Source: an uncultured Pluralibacter sp. (lineage in GTDB: Bacteria; Pseudomonadota; Gammaproteobacteria; Enterobacterales; Enterobacteriaceae). From it: a DNA stretch of 64,000 nucleotides. Shown piece after piece: positions 46,469-60,527 of the stretch. Under the pieces are notes generated by a model. The model saw nothing but the letters and a program-made list of their open reading frames with translations, had not been told where the DNA came from and made no database searches. Position 1 is the first letter of the stretch, and each line of letters starts with the position of its first letter. The DNA is taken from the NCBI RefSeq assembly GCF_913775985.1, contig NZ_CAJYMB010000051.1:1-64000 (forward strand). Direction: 5' to 3'. The translations under genes and the position numbers were made by a program.

Positions 46469-48235
46469 TTAAATCTCCTCCTGACGATGGACAAGCAGGC
46501 TGGCAAAGTAGCCCCCGGATGTGGACAGGGCGGCAAAGCTGCCCTGCTCGACGAGCTGGCCCTGATGCATCACCCAGACGCTGTCCCACTGGCCCAAATC
46601 TTCCAGCTGATGGGTCACCATCAGCGTGGTCTGGTGGGCGGCAGCCTCGGTGAGCGACTGCATCACGCGCTGCTCGCTGTGGGCGTCCAGGCTTGCCGCA
46701 GGTTCATCCAGCAGCAGCAGGCGGCAGGGCGACAGCAGGGCGCGGGCGACCGCCACGCGCTGGGCCTGACCGACTGACAGGCGGCTTGCCTGGTCACCCA
46801 CCTGCGTATCAATCCCCTCCGGGAACTGAACGATAAACTCGTTGACCCAGGCTCGGTCGAGGGCGCGCTGAAGCTGCTCTTCGCAGGCCTGCGGATCCGC
46901 CAGCAGCACGTTATCGCGAATGGTCGCTGCGGGAAGCTGCGGATTTTGCCCGACCCAGCTCAGCTGCCGCCGCCAGGCGGTGAGGTCCAGTTCCCGCAGT
47001 TCCCGGTCATTAATCCGCAGCGAGCCTTCATAAGGCAGAAAGCCCAGCAGCGCGTTGATAAGCGAACTTTTCCCCGAGCCGCTTTGCCCCACCAGCACTG
47101 CCCGCTCGCCGGCCGCCAGTGTAAAGTTCAGCGGGCCGGCAAGCACGTGCCCATCCGAAGAGTGAATAACCACCTCCCGGGCCTCAATGCTGACCTGCCG
47201 CGAGTCGTTCGGCAGACATTCACCTTCGTGCGGCTGCGCCAGCGGTGCTTCGAGGAACGTTTTGAGGCTGTCGGCGGCGCCCACGGCCTGCGCTTTAGCA
47301 TGATAAAAGGTGCCCAAATCGCGCAGGGGCTGAAAAAACTCCGGTGCCAGAATCAGGGCCAGAAAGCCAGAGAGCAGCGTTACGCCGGTGGAGTAGTGGC
47401 CGAAGTTAAGCTCGCCGAGGTAGCTGAAGCCAAAATAGACCGCCACCAGCGCAATGGAGAGGGAGGTGAAGAACTCCAGCACGCCGGAGGAAAGGAAGGC
47501 CAGGCGCAGGACTTCCATCGTGCGCTGGCGAAAATTTTCTGAGGCCTGGCGAATATTTTCCGTTTCGGCCGCGCCGCGTCCGAAGACGCGCAGCGTCTCC
47601 ATCCCGCGCAGGCGATCGAGGAAATGGCCGCTCAGGCGCGCCAGCGCTTTAAAGTTGCGGCGGTTGGCGTCGGCGGCACCCATGCCGACCAGCGCCATAA
47701 ACAGTGGGATCAGCGGGGCAGTGCATAATAGAATCAGCGCCGCGGCCCAGTTGAAAGGCAGGATAGTGATGATGATCAGCAGCGGCACGCAGGCGGCCAG
47801 CGCCATCTGCGGGAGATAGCGGGCGTAATAGTCGTGCATGTCGTCAATCTGCTCGATAATCAGCGTTGCCCAGCTCCCGGCGGGTTTGCCCTGGATCCAG
47901 GCCGGGCCCGCCTGCTGCAGCCTGTCCAGCACCACGTTACGAATGTGCTGGCGGATGTGCTGTCCGGCCTGAAAACCCACGCGCTCGCGCAGCCATACCA
48001 CCCAGGCGCGAAGCACGAACACGAGAACCAGCGAAACAAAGGGCAGCAGCAGCGCCTCGCGGGGAATGTTCTCCATAATCATGTGATCGAGAATGGAGGC
48101 CAGCAGCCAGGCCTGGGCCACAATCAGCACCCCGCTGGCGGCACCAAGCAGGCGCGACAGCATCAGCCAGCGGCGGGAGAGAACACTTTGTTGCTTTAAC
48201 CAGCGGGTCAGGGCTTGTTGGCGGGTTTTATTCAT
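46469..48235 (-). CDS. cydD: Glutathione/L-cysteine ABC exporter subunit CydD
   Basis: This is the first gene of cydDC. From MNKTRQQALTRWLK it has 588 residues as in E. coli; the frame opens six codons earlier but the family start is clear. The ATPase has GQSGSGKSSLINAL, LSVGQAQRVAVARALL and LLLLDEPAASLD. The membrane domain has six helices, with the conserved YYARYLPQMALAACVPLL region. Cytochrome bd and the triheme cytochrome in the island may both depend on the thiol balance it sets. Confidence 0.97.
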   Translation of the reverse strand: MNKTRQQALTRWLKQQSVLSRRWLMLSRLLGAASGVLIVAQAWLLASILDHMIMENIPREALLLPFVSLVLVFVLRAWVVWLRERVGFQAGQHIRQHIRNVVLDRLQQAGPAWIQGKPAGSWATLIIEQIDDMHDYYARYLPQMALAACVPLLIIITILPFNWAAALILLCTAPLIPLFMALVGMGAADANRRNFKALARLSGHFLDRLRGMETLRVFGRGAAETENIRQASENFRQRTMEVLRLAFLSSGVLEFFTSLSIALVAVYFGFSYLGELNFGHYSTGVTLLSGFLALILAPEFFQPLRDLGTFYHAKAQAVGAADSLKTFLEAPLAQPHEGECLPNDSRQVSIEAREVVIHSSDGHVLAGPLNFTLAAGERAVLVGQSGSGKSSLINALLGFLPYEGSLRINDRELRELDLTAWRRQLSWVGQNPQLPAATIRDNVLLADPQACEEQLQRALDRAWVNEFIVQFPEGIDTQVGDQASRLSVGQAQRVAVARALLSPCRLLLLDEPAASLDAHSEQRVMQSLTEAAAHQTTLMVTHQLEDLGQWDSVWVMHQGQLVEQGSFAALSTSGGYFASLLVHRQEEI

Positions 48236-48295
48236 CGCGTACTTAGCAGGCATCTTGTAAGAATGATTAGGCCCGATAATGTTACATCGTGGAAA

Positions 48296-48326
48296 AAATA
48301 AAGGCGACTTATCGTCGCCTTTATTT
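48296..48326. terminator. Terminator trxB, upstream of cydD
   Basis: AAATAAAGGCGAC (48296-48308) pairs perfectly with 48314-48326 around TTATC. On the minus strand TTTATTTTTTCC follows, suited to ending trxB transcription 25 bases past its stop. Confidence 0.9.
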
Positions 48327-48350
48327 GTCTTTGTTACTGACTTGTAAAGA

Positions 48351-49866
<1,516 letters not shown>

Positions 49867-50361
49867 ATGGTAGATACTAAAAAGCGCCCTGGCAAAGATC
49901 TCGACCGCATCGATCGCAATATTTTAAACGAGCTGCAGAAGGATGGCCGAATTTCCAACGTGGAACTCTCCAAGCGGGTAGGGCTTTCCCCGACACCTTG
50001 CTTAGAGCGCGTTCGTCGTCTGGAAAGACAGGGGTTTATTCAGGGCTACACGGCGCTGCTTAACCCGCACTATCTCGATGCATCACTGCTGGTTTTCGTT
50101 GAGATTACTCTGAATCGCGGCGCGCCCGATGTCTTCGAGCAATTCAACTCTGCAGTACAAAAGCTGGAAGAAATTCAGGAATGCCATCTGGTTTCAGGCG
50201 ACTTCGATTACCTGCTGAAGACGCGCGTGCCAGATATGTCAGCATACCGTAAGCTTTTGGGCGAAACTCTGCTGCGCCTCCCCGGTGTGAACGACACCCG
50301 AACCTATGTGGTTATGGAAGAGGTCAAACAGAGTAATCGTCTGGTTATTAAAACTCGTTAA
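49867..50361 (+). CDS. lrp: Leucine-responsive regulatory protein
   Basis: Lrp is a global regulator of amino-acid metabolism, fimbriae and transport. The 164 residues are nearly identical to E. coli Lrp; the only changes I see are conservative (such as Thr for Ser near residue 4). The N-terminal winged-helix HTH (NVELSKRVGLSPTPCLERVR) and the C-terminal RAM effector domain (ECHLVSGDFDYLLKTR) are intact. The start is at MVDTKKRPGK; the frame extends into the leader. Confidence 0.99.
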   Translation: MVDTKKRPGKDLDRIDRNILNELQKDGRISNVELSKRVGLSPTPCLERVRRLERQGFIQGYTALLNPHYLDASLLVFVEITLNRGAPDVFEQFNSAVQKLEEIQECHLVSGDFDYLLKTRVPDMSAYRKLLGETLLRLPGVNDTRTYVVMEEVKQSNRLVIKTR

Positions 50362-50414
50362 AACGGAACAGGTGCAAAATCAACGTAAGTTGATTACACT
50401 CCTGGTAATTCATA

Positions 50415-50447
50415 CAGCAGCAGTACCGGGGCCACCCGGTGCTGCTG
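50415..50447 (+). terminator. Terminator of lrp
   Basis: CAGCAGCAG-TACCGGG pairs, with a 2-base bulge, with CCCGGTGCTGCTG around GCCA and is followed by TCCGTTTTA. It lies 54 bases after the lrp stop and before the ftsK start. Confidence 0.75.
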
Positions 50448-50496
50448 TCCGTTTTAGCATCAGGCAGGATTCGGCCTCGAACCTGGAGAGCTTTTC

Positions 50497-53400
50497 TTGA
50501 GCCAGGAATACACTGAAGACAAAGACGTCACCGTGACGCAATTGGGCAGCGGCCGCCGCTTATTTGAGGCGCTACTGATTCTGTGCGCGCTTTTCGCCAT
50601 CTGGCTGATGGCGGCCTTACTCAGCTTTAATCCCTCCGATCCCAGCTGGTCGCAGACCGCGTGGCACGAGCCGATTCACAACCTCGGCGGCGTACCGGGC
50701 GCGTGGCTGGCGGATACGCTATTTTTCATTTTCGGCGTCATGGCGTATACCCTGCCGGTGATCATTATCGGCGGATGCTGGTTTGCCTATCGACACCGCG
50801 CCACCGAAGATTACATTGATTATTTTGCCGTCTCGCTGCGTCTGATTGGCGTTCTTGCGCTGATCCTCACTTCCTGCGGGCTGGCAGCCATCAACGCCGA
50901 CGATATCTGGTATTTCGCCTCCGGCGGCGTTATCGGCAGCCTTCTTAGCACCGCGCTGCAGCCGCTGCTGCACAGCAGCGGCGGTACGCTGGCGCTGCTG
51001 TGCGTGTGGGCCGCGGGACTGACGTTGTTTACCGGCTGGTCCTGGGTCAGCATTGCTGAGAAAATTGGCCACTGGATCCTCAATATTCTGACTTTCGCCA
51101 GCAACCGCACCCGCAGGGATGATACCTGGGTTGATGATGAAGAGTATGAAGACGAGTACGAAGACGACGAAGAATATGAAAAGCCGCAGGTAAAAGAGAG
51201 CCGCCGTAGCCGGATCCTGCGCGGTGCGCTGGCACGCCGCAAGCGCCTGGCGGACAAGTTTATCAATCCGGTAGGCCGTAACACTGATGCCGCACTCTTC
51301 TCGGGCCGGCGAATGGACGATGGCGAAGACGCTATTGAATACAGCGCCCGCGGCCAGGCTGCCGATGCCGACGACGTGCTGTTTTCCGGCAGCAGCGCCG
51401 CCCGCCAGCCTGATGCCGACGATGTTCTGTTCTCGGGAAGCAGCGCGGCGCGAGCCAACCCGTGGGATCAGAATGACCCGCTGTTAAACGGCCACGCGGT
51501 CACCGAGCCGGTAGCCGCCGCTGCTGCTGCAACCGAGGCAGCGCAAGGCTGGGCCGCAAGTGCCGAGCCGGTTACCCAAACCCCGTCCGTGCCCGGCGCC
51601 GAGGCCGCGCTGACGCATAACAGCGTTGAATGGCAGCCAGTCGCCGCGCCGCAGGTGGAAGAGCCCGCCATTTCGCCATCCCCTGACAGCTGGCCGCCGC
51701 AGGCGCCCGCGGCCAGACCGGAATACATTGAGCCTGAAGCCTTCCGCCAGCAGCCCTCCATTGAGGCGATGTGGCAGGAGCCGGCGGTTCAGAGTCCGGC
51801 CGCCCAGCCGTCGCACGCTCAGTTCCAGACTCAGGTTGCGCCGCAGGCTGAATATGCTGCCCCGCAGCACGCCCGCGCAGAACACAATCCTTATTCGGCC
51901 GCTGAAAGCCAGCCGGATGACGAAGAGAGTCATCATTCACAAGGCGCGAAGCAGCACCGTCCGCCGCTTTACTATTTTGAAGAAGTCGAAGAGAAGCGCG
52001 CCCGGGAGCGTGAACAGCTGGCGGCCTGGTATCAGCCGGTGCCGGAACCCGCTGCCCCGGCCATGCGCGAAACGGCACCCGCTGCTGAGCCAGCAGCGCC
52101 GGTAGCCCATTCGGCAGCCTCCGTTGCGCGGGCGACTTCTGAGGCTGCAGCAGTCTCAACGCCGCTGTTCAGCCCTGCAGAAGGTCCGCGTCCTCAAGTA
52201 AAAGAAGGTATCGGCCCGCAGCTGCCGCGCCCGAATCGCGTACGCGTACCGACGCGCCGCGAGCTGGCCTCCGCCTCTTTTGGCATTAAAATTCCGTCTC
52301 AGCGCACGGCTGACGATCGGGACAGCTACGGCGACGACGCAGTAATGGACGACGCGGAAGACGATCTGCACCAGCACGAGCTTGCCCGCCAGTTTGCCGC
52401 TCAGCAGGAGCAGCGCTACGCAGAGCCTGCTGACAGCGATCTTGATGATGCCGACGCGGCCGCCGAAGCCGAACTGGCGCGGCAGTTTGCCGCCCAGCAG
52501 CAGCATCGTTACACCGCAGGGCAATCCGCTGCGGCCGATCCGTTCTCGCTGTCTGATTTCGACCTGTCACCGATGAAGACGCTGGTGGACGACGCGCCTA
52601 AAGCGCCGCTATTCATGCCCGAAGCGATGCCGGAACAGGTAGCACAGCAGCCGCAGCAGCACTATCAGCAGCCGCCTCAGGCTCCTCAGAGCCAGCCGCA
52701 GCAGCACTATCAGCAAACCCAGCCGCAGCACGGCTACCAGCAGCAGCCCCCGCAGGCGCAGCCGCCGGTCCAGACGCCTGCACCTCAGCCGCAGGAGAGC
52801 CTGATCCATCCGCTGCTGATGCGTAACGGCGACTCGCGTCCACTGAATCGACCGACCACGCCGCTGCCGTCGCTGGATCTGCTGACCCAGCCGCCGACGG
52901 AAGTTGAGCCGGTAGACACCTTCGCGCTTGAGCAGATGGCGCGCCTGGTTGAGGCCCGCCTCTCAGACTTCCGCATTAAAGCTGACGTCGTTAACTATTC
53001 GCCGGGCCCGGTGATCACCCGGTTCGAGCTGAATCTGGCGCCGGGCGTCAAGGCCGCGCGTATCTCTAACCTCTCCCGGGATCTCGCCCGCTCGCTGTCG
53101 ACGGTGGCGGTGCGCGTGGTTGAAGTTATTCCGGGTAAACCGTATGTCGGCCTTGAGCTGCCAAACAAGAAGCGCCAGACCGTTTATCTGCGCGAAGTGC
53201 TGGACTGCGCGAAATTCCGCGAAAGCCCGTCGCCGCTGACAGTGGTGCTGGGCAAAGATATCGCGGGCGATCCAGTTATCGCCGACCTGGCGAAGATGCC
53301 GCACCTGCTGGTGGCCGGTACGACCGGTTCCGGTAAATCGGTAGGCGTTAACGCCATGATCCTCAGCATGCTCTATAAAGCCACGCCGGAAGACGTGCGC

Positions 53401-54339
53401 TTTATTATGATTGACCCGAAAATGCTCGAACTTTCGGTCTATGAAGGCATTCCGCACCTGCTGACAGAAGTGGTTACGGACATGAAAGACGCCGCTAACG
53501 CCCTGCGCTGGAGCGTCAACGAGATGGAACGTCGCTACAAGCTGATGTCGGCGCTGGGCGTGCGCAATCTCGCCGGCTATAACGAGAAAATTGCTCAGGC
53601 CGCGCAGATGGGGCGTCCGATCCCCGATCCTTACTGGAAACCGGGCGACAGCATGGATGCCGAGCATCCAACGCTGGAAAGGCTGCCGTACATTGTGGTG
53701 CTGGTGGATGAGTTCGCCGATCTGATGATGACCGTGGGTAAAAAGGTTGAAGAGCTGATTGCTCGCCTGGCGCAGAAAGCGCGCGCGGCCGGTATTCACC
53801 TCGTGCTGGCTACCCAGCGTCCGTCGGTTGACGTTATCACCGGCCTGATTAAAGCTAACATCCCAACCCGCATCGCCTTTACCGTGTCGAGCAAAATTGA
53901 CTCCCGCACCATTCTCGACCAAAGCGGCGCGGAATCGCTGCTGGGAATGGGGGACATGCTCTATTCCGGGCCGAACTCCAGCGCGGCACCTACCCGCGTA
54001 CACGGTGCGTTTGTTCGCGACCAGGAAGTTCACGCGGTGGTGCAGGACTGGAAAGCGCGCGGCCGGCCGCAGTATGTTGAAGGCATCACTTCTGATAGCC
54101 AGAGCGAAGGCGGCAGCAGCGGTGTTGACGGCGGCGAGGAGCTGGATCCGCTGTTCGACCAGGCGGTGAATTTCGTCACCGAAAAACGCAAAGCCTCTAT
54201 TTCCGGCGTGCAGCGCCAGTTCCGCATTGGTTATAACCGCGCGGCGCGCATTATCGAGCAAATGGAAGCGCAGGGCATCGTGAGCGAAGCGGGGCACAAC
54301 GGCAACCGCGAGGTGCTGGCACCGCCGCCGTTTGAGTAA
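50497..54339 (+). CDS. ftsK: DNA translocase FtsK
   Basis: FtsK anchors at the division septum and pumps chromosome ends toward dif for XerCD resolution. The 1280 residues (1329 in E. coli) start with TTG ([16 protein letters not shown]). There are four to five N-terminal membrane helices to about residue 200, then a long low-complexity linker (about 200-800) rich in Ala, Pro and Gln with a duplicated [16 protein letters not shown] segment (near 289-310) and a Gln-Pro tract (near 705-765). The motor has Walker [11 protein letters not shown] (near 940) and Walker [13 protein letters not shown]. The C-terminal gamma winged helix ([18 protein letters not shown]) reads KOPS. Confidence 0.97.
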   Translation: MSQEYTEDKDVTVTQLGSGRRLFEALLILCALFAIWLMAALLSFNPSDPSWSQTAWHEPIHNLGGVPGAWLADTLFFIFGVMAYTLPVIIIGGCWFAYRHRATEDYIDYFAVSLRLIGVLALILTSCGLAAINADDIWYFASGGVIGSLLSTALQPLLHSSGGTLALLCVWAAGLTLFTGWSWVSIAEKIGHWILNILTFASNRTRRDDTWVDDEEYEDEYEDDEEYEKPQVKESRRSRILRGALARRKRLADKFINPVGRNTDAALFSGRRMDDGEDAIEYSARGQAADADDVLFSGSSAARQPDADDVLFSGSSAARANPWDQNDPLLNGHAVTEPVAAAAAATEAAQGWAASAEPVTQTPSVPGAEAALTHNSVEWQPVAAPQVEEPAISPSPDSWPPQAPAARPEYIEPEAFRQQPSIEAMWQEPAVQSPAAQPSHAQFQTQVAPQAEYAAPQHARAEHNPYSAAESQPDDEESHHSQGAKQHRPPLYYFEEVEEKRAREREQLAAWYQPVPEPAAPAMRETAPAAEPAAPVAHSAASVARATSEAAAVSTPLFSPAEGPRPQVKEGIGPQLPRPNRVRVPTRRELASASFGIKIPSQRTADDRDSYGDDAVMDDAEDDLHQHELARQFAAQQEQRYAEPADSDLDDADAAAEAELARQFAAQQQHRYTAGQSAAADPFSLSDFDLSPMKTLVDDAPKAPLFMPEAMPEQVAQQPQQHYQQPPQAPQSQPQQHYQQTQPQHGYQQQPPQAQPPVQTPAPQPQESLIHPLLMRNGDSRPLNRPTTPLPSLDLLTQPPTEVEPVDTFALEQMARLVEARLSDFRIKADVVNYSPGPVITRFELNLAPGVKAARISNLSRDLARSLSTVAVRVVEVIPGKPYVGLELPNKKRQTVYLREVLDCAKFRESPSPLTVVLGKDIAGDPVIADLAKMPHLLVAGTTGSGKSVGVNAMILSMLYKATPEDVRFIMIDPKMLELSVYEGIPHLLTEVVTDMKDAANALRWSVNEMERRYKLMSALGVRNLAGYNEKIAQAAQMGRPIPDPYWKPGDSMDAEHPTLERLPYIVVLVDEFADLMMTVGKKVEELIARLAQKARAAGIHLVLATQRPSVDVITGLIKANIPTRIAFTVSSKIDSRTILDQSGAESLLGMGDMLYSGPNSSAAPTRVHGAFVRDQEVHAVVQDWKARGRPQYVEGITSDSQSEGGSSGVDGGEELDPLFDQAVNFVTEKRKASISGVQRQFRIGYNRAARIIEQMEAQGIVSEAGHNGNREVLAPPPFE

Positions 54340-54476
54340 TGTGGCGTGCACAGGCCCGGATAAGCAATCGAAAATTCAGCATTTTCTCCTGTTCCGGTTG
54401 TAGAGTAACCCTCTATATTGGCTAGCAGAGAGGCTCCCGCGTCGGGAGTGATGCACTTAAGGACTAAGGAAATAAG

Positions 54477-55088
54477 ATGAAAAAAATCGCCATCACCTGC
54501 GCCTTACTGACCAGCTTTGCCGCCAGCAGCGTCTGGGCTGACGCCGCCGGCGATCTGAAAAGCCGTTTGGATAAGGTGAGCAGCTTCCACGCCAGCTTTA
54601 CGCAGAAAGTCACTGACGGCAGCGGTAATGCCGTGCAGGACGGGCAGGGCGATTTGTGGGTTAAGCGGCCTAACCTGTTTAACTGGCACATGACCCAGCC
54701 GGACGAAAGCGTGCTGGTCTCCGACGGTAAAACCCTGTGGTTCTACAATCCATTTGTCGAGCAGGCAACGGCGACCTGGCTGAAAAATGCCACCAGCAAC
54801 ACGCCGTTTATGCTGATCGCCCGCAACCAGTCCAGCGACTGGCAGCAATACAATATCAGCCAGAGCGGCGACAACTTCCAGCTGACGCCGAAAAACAGCA
54901 GCGGCAACCTGAAAGAGTTCACCATTAACGTCAGCCGCGACGGCACCATCAACCAGTTCAGCGCCATTGAGCAGGACGACCAGCGCAGCAGCTACCAGCT
55001 GAAGTCCCAGAAAAATGGCGCGGTGGACGCGTCCAAATTTACCTTTACGCCGCCGAAAGGCGTAACGGTGGACGACCAGCGTAAGTAA
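54477..55088 (+). CDS. lolA: Outer-membrane lipoprotein carrier protein LolA
   Basis: LolA is the periplasmic chaperone that carries lipoproteins from LolCDE to LolB. The 203-residue precursor has a Sec signal ([21 protein letters not shown], cleaved after Ala21). The mature part matches E. coli LolA, with RPNLFNWHM holding the key Arg of the hydrophobic cavity and TPFMLIAR further on. AAGGA lies upstream. A CTCCCG-CGT-CGGGAG hairpin (54434-54448) is in its leader. rarA follows after 9 bases. Confidence 0.97.
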   Translation: MKKIAITCALLTSFAASSVWADAAGDLKSRLDKVSSFHASFTQKVTDGSGNAVQDGQGDLWVKRPNLFNWHMTQPDESVLVSDGKTLWFYNPFVEQATATWLKNATSNTPFMLIARNQSSDWQQYNISQSGDNFQLTPKNSSGNLKEFTINVSRDGTINQFSAIEQDDQRSSYQLKSQKNGAVDASKFTFTPPKGVTVDDQRK

Positions 55089-55097
55089 GAGGTAAAA

Positions 55098-56441
55098 GTG
55101 AGCAACCTGTCGCTCGATTTTTCCGATAACGCGTTTCAACCTCTGGCTGCCCGCATGCGGCCAGAAAATTTAGCGCAGTACATTGGCCAGCAGCATCTGC
55201 TGGCGCGGGGTAAACCGCTGCCGCGCGCCATTGAAGCCGGGCACCTGCACTCGATGATCCTGTGGGGACCGCCGGGTACCGGTAAAACCACCCTGGCGGA
55301 AGTCATTGCCCGCTACGCCGATGCCGACGTTGAGCGCATTTCCGCCGTCACCTCCGGGGTGAAGGAGATCCGCGAAGCCATCGAGCGCGCGCGCCAGAGC
55401 CGCAACGCCGGGCGGCGCACCATTTTGTTCGTCGACGAAGTGCACCGCTTCAATAAAAGCCAGCAGGACGCCTTCCTGCCGCATATCGAAGACGGCACCA
55501 TCACTTTTATTGGCGCAACCACCGAAAACCCTTCGTTTGAGCTTAACTCGGCGCTGCTGTCCCGCGCCCGCGTCTACCTGCTGAAATCCCTGACGTCAGA
55601 TGACATCGAGCAGGTGCTTAACCAGGCGATGACCGATAAAGCGCGGGGTTACGGCGGGCAGAATATCGTCCTGCCGGACGAGACCCGGCTGGCCATTGCC
55701 CAACTGGTCAACGGCGACGCGCGCCGGGCGCTCAATACGCTGGAGATGATGGCCGACATGGCGGAAGTCAGCGACGGCGGTATGCGGGTGCTCAAATCCG
55801 AGCTGCTGACCGAAATCGCCGGCGAGCGCAGTGCGCGCTTTGATAATAAAGGCGATCGTTTCTATGACCTGATCTCGGCGCTGCACAAGTCGGTGCGCGG
55901 CAGCGCGCCGGACGCGGCGCTTTACTGGTATGCGCGAATTATTACCGCCGGCGGCGATCCGCTATACGTTGCCCGCCGCTGTCTGGCCATCGCCTCTGAG
56001 GACGTCGGCAACGCCGATCCGCGGGCGATGCAGGTGGCGATTTCGGCCTGGGACTGTTTCACCCGGGTGGGGCCCGCCGAAGGTGAGCGGGCGATTGCGC
56101 AGGCGATTGTCTATCTGGCCTGCGCGCCGAAAAGCAACGCCGTGTACACCGCTTTCAAAGCGGCGATGTCCGACGCCCGCGAGCATCCGGATTACGATGT
56201 GCCGGTACATTTGCGCAATGCGCCTACCAAACTGATGAAGGAAATGGGCTACGGGCAGCAGTATCGCTACGCCCACGACGAACCCAACGCTTACGCCGCC
56301 GGCGAAGACTACTTTCCGCAGGAAATGGCGCAAACCCGCTACTATCATCCCACTTCGCGCGGTCTTGAAGGCAAAATTGGCGAAAAGCTCGCCTGGCTTG
56401 CCGAGCAGGATCAGAAAAGCCCCACAAAACGCTACCGCTGA
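55098..56441 (+). CDS. rarA: Replication-associated recombination protein A (MgsA)
   Basis: RarA is a clamp-loader-like AAA+ ATPase that acts at stalled replication forks with SSB. The 447 residues equal the E. coli length. Walker A is [13 protein letters not shown], Walker [12 protein letters not shown], sensor 1 GATTENPSF, and the C-terminal tetramerisation domain contains [16 protein letters not shown]. The start is GTG (55098) with AAGAGG upstream. It is co-transcribed with lolA. Confidence 0.97.
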   Translation: MSNLSLDFSDNAFQPLAARMRPENLAQYIGQQHLLARGKPLPRAIEAGHLHSMILWGPPGTGKTTLAEVIARYADADVERISAVTSGVKEIREAIERARQSRNAGRRTILFVDEVHRFNKSQQDAFLPHIEDGTITFIGATTENPSFELNSALLSRARVYLLKSLTSDDIEQVLNQAMTDKARGYGGQNIVLPDETRLAIAQLVNGDARRALNTLEMMADMAEVSDGGMRVLKSELLTEIAGERSARFDNKGDRFYDLISALHKSVRGSAPDAALYWYARIITAGGDPLYVARRCLAIASEDVGNADPRAMQVAISAWDCFTRVGPAEGERAIAQAIVYLACAPKSNAVYTAFKAAMSDAREHPDYDVPVHLRNAPTKLMKEMGYGQQYRYAHDEPNAYAAGEDYFPQEMAQTRYYHPTSRGLEGKIGEKLAWLAEQDQKSPTKRYR

Positions 56442-57830
<1,389 letters not shown>

Positions 57831-57846
57831 TTGCCGGTCTGCTTTA

Positions 57847-57871
57847 AAAAGCGCCTCCGGGCGCTTTTTTT
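57847..57871 (+). terminator. Terminator of serS
   Basis: AAAAGCGCC, a TCCG loop and GGCGC are followed by seven T. It begins 17 bases after the serS stop. Confidence 0.95.
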
Positions 57872-57929
57872 ATCTCTTTCTTTCTCTTCGTAACAAATCC
57901 CGGTAGCTGCTCTCTTTTTCTCCTCTGTA

Positions 57930-57943
57930 TTGATACCGAACAA
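57930..57943 (+). promoter_or_regulatory. FNR site of the dmsABC promoter
   Basis: TTGATACCGAACAA fits the FNR consensus TTGAT-N4-ATCAA with one mismatch and is, as I recall it, the same sequence found at position -41.5 of the E. coli dmsA promoter. It lies 130 bases before the dmsA ATG. A TACTCCT heptamer at 57969-57975 could be a NarL site for nitrate repression. Confidence 0.75.
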
Positions 57944-58072
57944 TAACCACTTCTGCGAAACCGTAGATACTCCTTTCGAATTACAACCAGCATAAAACTC
58001 TACAAATGAGTAACTTCGTTATATTTAATTTTATATAACGCTTTATGACTTTTGAGCAATGAGCGAGTATCT

Positions 58073-60517
58073 ATGAAAATCAAAGCCCCCGATGCGCTGC
58101 TGCACGCTGAGGTGAGCCGCCGAGGTCTGGTAAAAACGTCAGCCATTGGCGGACTGGCTGCGGCCAGCAGCGCCTTTGCGCTGCCGTTTACCCGCATCGC
58201 CAGCGCTGCTGAGGCGATTGCCCCCGCCGCATCTCCCGAGAAGGTTGTCTGGAGCGCATGTTCCGTCAACTGCGGCAGCCGCTGCCCGCTGCGCATGCAC
58301 GTGATTGACGGCGATATCAAATACGTTGAGACCGACAACACCGGCGATGACGACTATGAAGGTCTTCATCAGGTGCGGGCCTGCCTGCGTGGACGCTCGA
58401 TGCGCCGCCGGGTCTACAACCCGGACCGTCTTCGCTATCCGATGAAGCGCGTCGGCAAGCGCGGAGAAGGCAAATTTAAACGCATCAGCTGGGATGAGGC
58501 ATTCGATACCATTGCCGATAACATGAAGCGTTTAATCAAGGATTACGGCAACGAATCCATCTACCTGAACTATGGCACCGGCACCCTGGGCGGCACCATG
58601 ACCCGCTCCTGGCCGCCGGGAGATACGCTGATTGCCCGCCTGATGAACTGCTGCGGTGGCTACCTCAATCACTACGGCGACTACTCCACCGCGCAGATTG
58701 CGATGGGCTTGAATTACACCTACGGCGGCTGGGCCGACGGCAACAGCCCGTCGGACATTGAAAACAGCGATCTGGTAGTATTTTTCGGTAACAACCCCGG
58801 TGAAACCCGCATGAGCGGCGGCGGCGTCACCTATTACGTCGAGCAGGCGCGGCAAAAATCCAATGCGCGGATGATTATCATCGATCCGCGCTATACCGAT
58901 ACCGGCGCGGGCCGTGAGGATGAGTGGATCCCGATTCGCCCGGGCACCGATGCGGCGCTGGTCTCTGCGCTGGCGTGGGTGATGATTGATGAGGATCTCG
59001 TTGACCAGCCGTTCCTCGATAAATACTGCGTCGGCTTCGATGAAAAAACGATGCCCGCCGGTGCCCCTGCCAACGGGCATTACAAAGCGTATATTCTCGG
59101 CCAGGGCAGCGACGGCGTGGCGAAAACCCCGGCGTGGGCCTCGGCGATCACCGGCATTCCCGCCGATCGAATCGTCAAGCTGGCGCGGGAGATTGCCGGT
59201 GCCAAAGCTGCCTTTATCAGTCAGGGCTGGGGACCGCAGCGCCACGCCAACGGCGAACTGGAGTCCCGCGCTATCGCCATGCTGGCGATCCTCTCCGGCA
59301 ACGTCGGCATCAGCGGCGGCAACAGCGGTGCCCGCGAGGGTTCCTACTCTCTGCCGTTCGTGCGCATGCCGACCCTTGAGAACCCGGTAAAAACCAGCAT
59401 CTCGATGTTTACCTGGACTGACGCCATCGAACGTGGACCGCAGATGACCGCGCTGCGCGACGGCGTGCAGGGTAAAGACAAGCTGGACGTGCCGATCAAG
59501 ATGATCTGGAACTTTGCCGGCAACTGCATTATTAACCAGCACTCGCAGATTAACCGCACCCACGAAATCCTGCAGGATGACAAGAAGTGCGAGCTGATCG
59601 TCGTAGTGGACTGCCACATGACCTCGTCGGCGAAATATGCCGATATTCTGCTGCCGGACTGTACCGCCTCCGAGCAGATGGACTTCGCGCTGGACGCCTC
59701 CTGCGGCAACATGTCCTACGTTATTTTTGCCGACCAGGCCATTAAACCGCGCTTTGAGTGTAAAACCATCTACGAGATGACCTCCCAGCTGGCGAAGCGT
59801 ATGGGCGTTGAGCAGCAGTTCACGGAAGGCCGCACTCAGGAGGGCTGGATGCGCCATCTTTACGCCCAGTCCCGCGAGGCGATGCCGGATCTGCCGTCCT
59901 TCGAAGCGTTCCGCGCGCAGGGCATCTTTAAAAAGCGCGATCCCCAGGGCCACCACGTTGCTTATAAAGCTTTCCGCGAGGATCCCGCCGCTAATCCGCT
60001 GACTACGCCGTCGGGAAAAATTGAGATCTACTCCGCCGAGCTGGCAAAAATTGCCGCTACCTGGGAGCTGGAGAAAGGCGACGTTATCGATCCGCTGCCA
60101 ATTTACGATCCGGGATTTGAAGGTGTAGACGATCCGCTGAGTCAAACCTATCCGCTGCAGCTTACCGGCTTCCACTATAAGGCGCGCGCCCACTCCACCT
60201 ACGGCAACGTCGACGTGCTGAAAGCCGCCTGCCGTCAGGAGATCTGGATCAACCCGCTGGATGCGCAAAAGCGCGGCATCAGCAACGGCCAGCGGGTGAA
60301 AGTCTTCAACGGCCGCGGTGAGCTGCACATTGAAGCCAAAGTTACCCCGCGCATGATGCCGGGCGTTGTCGCGCTTGGGGAAGGGGCGTGGTACGCGCCG
60401 GATGCCAGCGGCGTCGATCAGGCAGGATGCATCAACGTTCTGACCACGCAGCGCCCTTCGCCACTGGCGAAAGGCAATCCGTCGCACTCTAACCTCGTTC
60501 AGGTTGAAAAAGCTTAA
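58073..60517 (+). CDS. dmsA: Anaerobic dimethyl sulfoxide reductase chain A
   Basis: DmsA is the molybdopterin catalytic subunit that reduces DMSO and related N- and S-oxides in anaerobic respiration. From MKIKAPDALLHAEVSRRGLV the precursor has 814 residues as in E. coli; a TTG seven codons upstream is not needed. The signal is a twin-arginine leader (SRRGLVKTSAIGG) with cleavage near TRIASAAEA. The 4Fe-4S motif is CSVNCGSRCPLRMHV with a later Cys in VRACLRGRS. The molybdenum ligand Ser lies in GGTMTRSWPPGDT. Confidence 0.97.
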   Translation: MKIKAPDALLHAEVSRRGLVKTSAIGGLAAASSAFALPFTRIASAAEAIAPAASPEKVVWSACSVNCGSRCPLRMHVIDGDIKYVETDNTGDDDYEGLHQVRACLRGRSMRRRVYNPDRLRYPMKRVGKRGEGKFKRISWDEAFDTIADNMKRLIKDYGNESIYLNYGTGTLGGTMTRSWPPGDTLIARLMNCCGGYLNHYGDYSTAQIAMGLNYTYGGWADGNSPSDIENSDLVVFFGNNPGETRMSGGGVTYYVEQARQKSNARMIIIDPRYTDTGAGREDEWIPIRPGTDAALVSALAWVMIDEDLVDQPFLDKYCVGFDEKTMPAGAPANGHYKAYILGQGSDGVAKTPAWASAITGIPADRIVKLAREIAGAKAAFISQGWGPQRHANGELESRAIAMLAILSGNVGISGGNSGAREGSYSLPFVRMPTLENPVKTSISMFTWTDAIERGPQMTALRDGVQGKDKLDVPIKMIWNFAGNCIINQHSQINRTHEILQDDKKCELIVVVDCHMTSSAKYADILLPDCTASEQMDFALDASCGNMSYVIFADQAIKPRFECKTIYEMTSQLAKRMGVEQQFTEGRTQEGWMRHLYAQSREAMPDLPSFEAFRAQGIFKKRDPQGHHVAYKAFREDPAANPLTTPSGKIEIYSAELAKIAATWELEKGDVIDPLPIYDPGFEGVDDPLSQTYPLQLTGFHYKARAHSTYGNVDVLKAACRQEIWINPLDAQKRGISNGQRVKVFNGRGELHIEAKVTPRMMPGVVALGEGAWYAPDASGVDQAGCINVLTTQRPSPLAKGNPSHSNLVQVEKA

Positions 60518-60527
60518 GGAGTAACCG

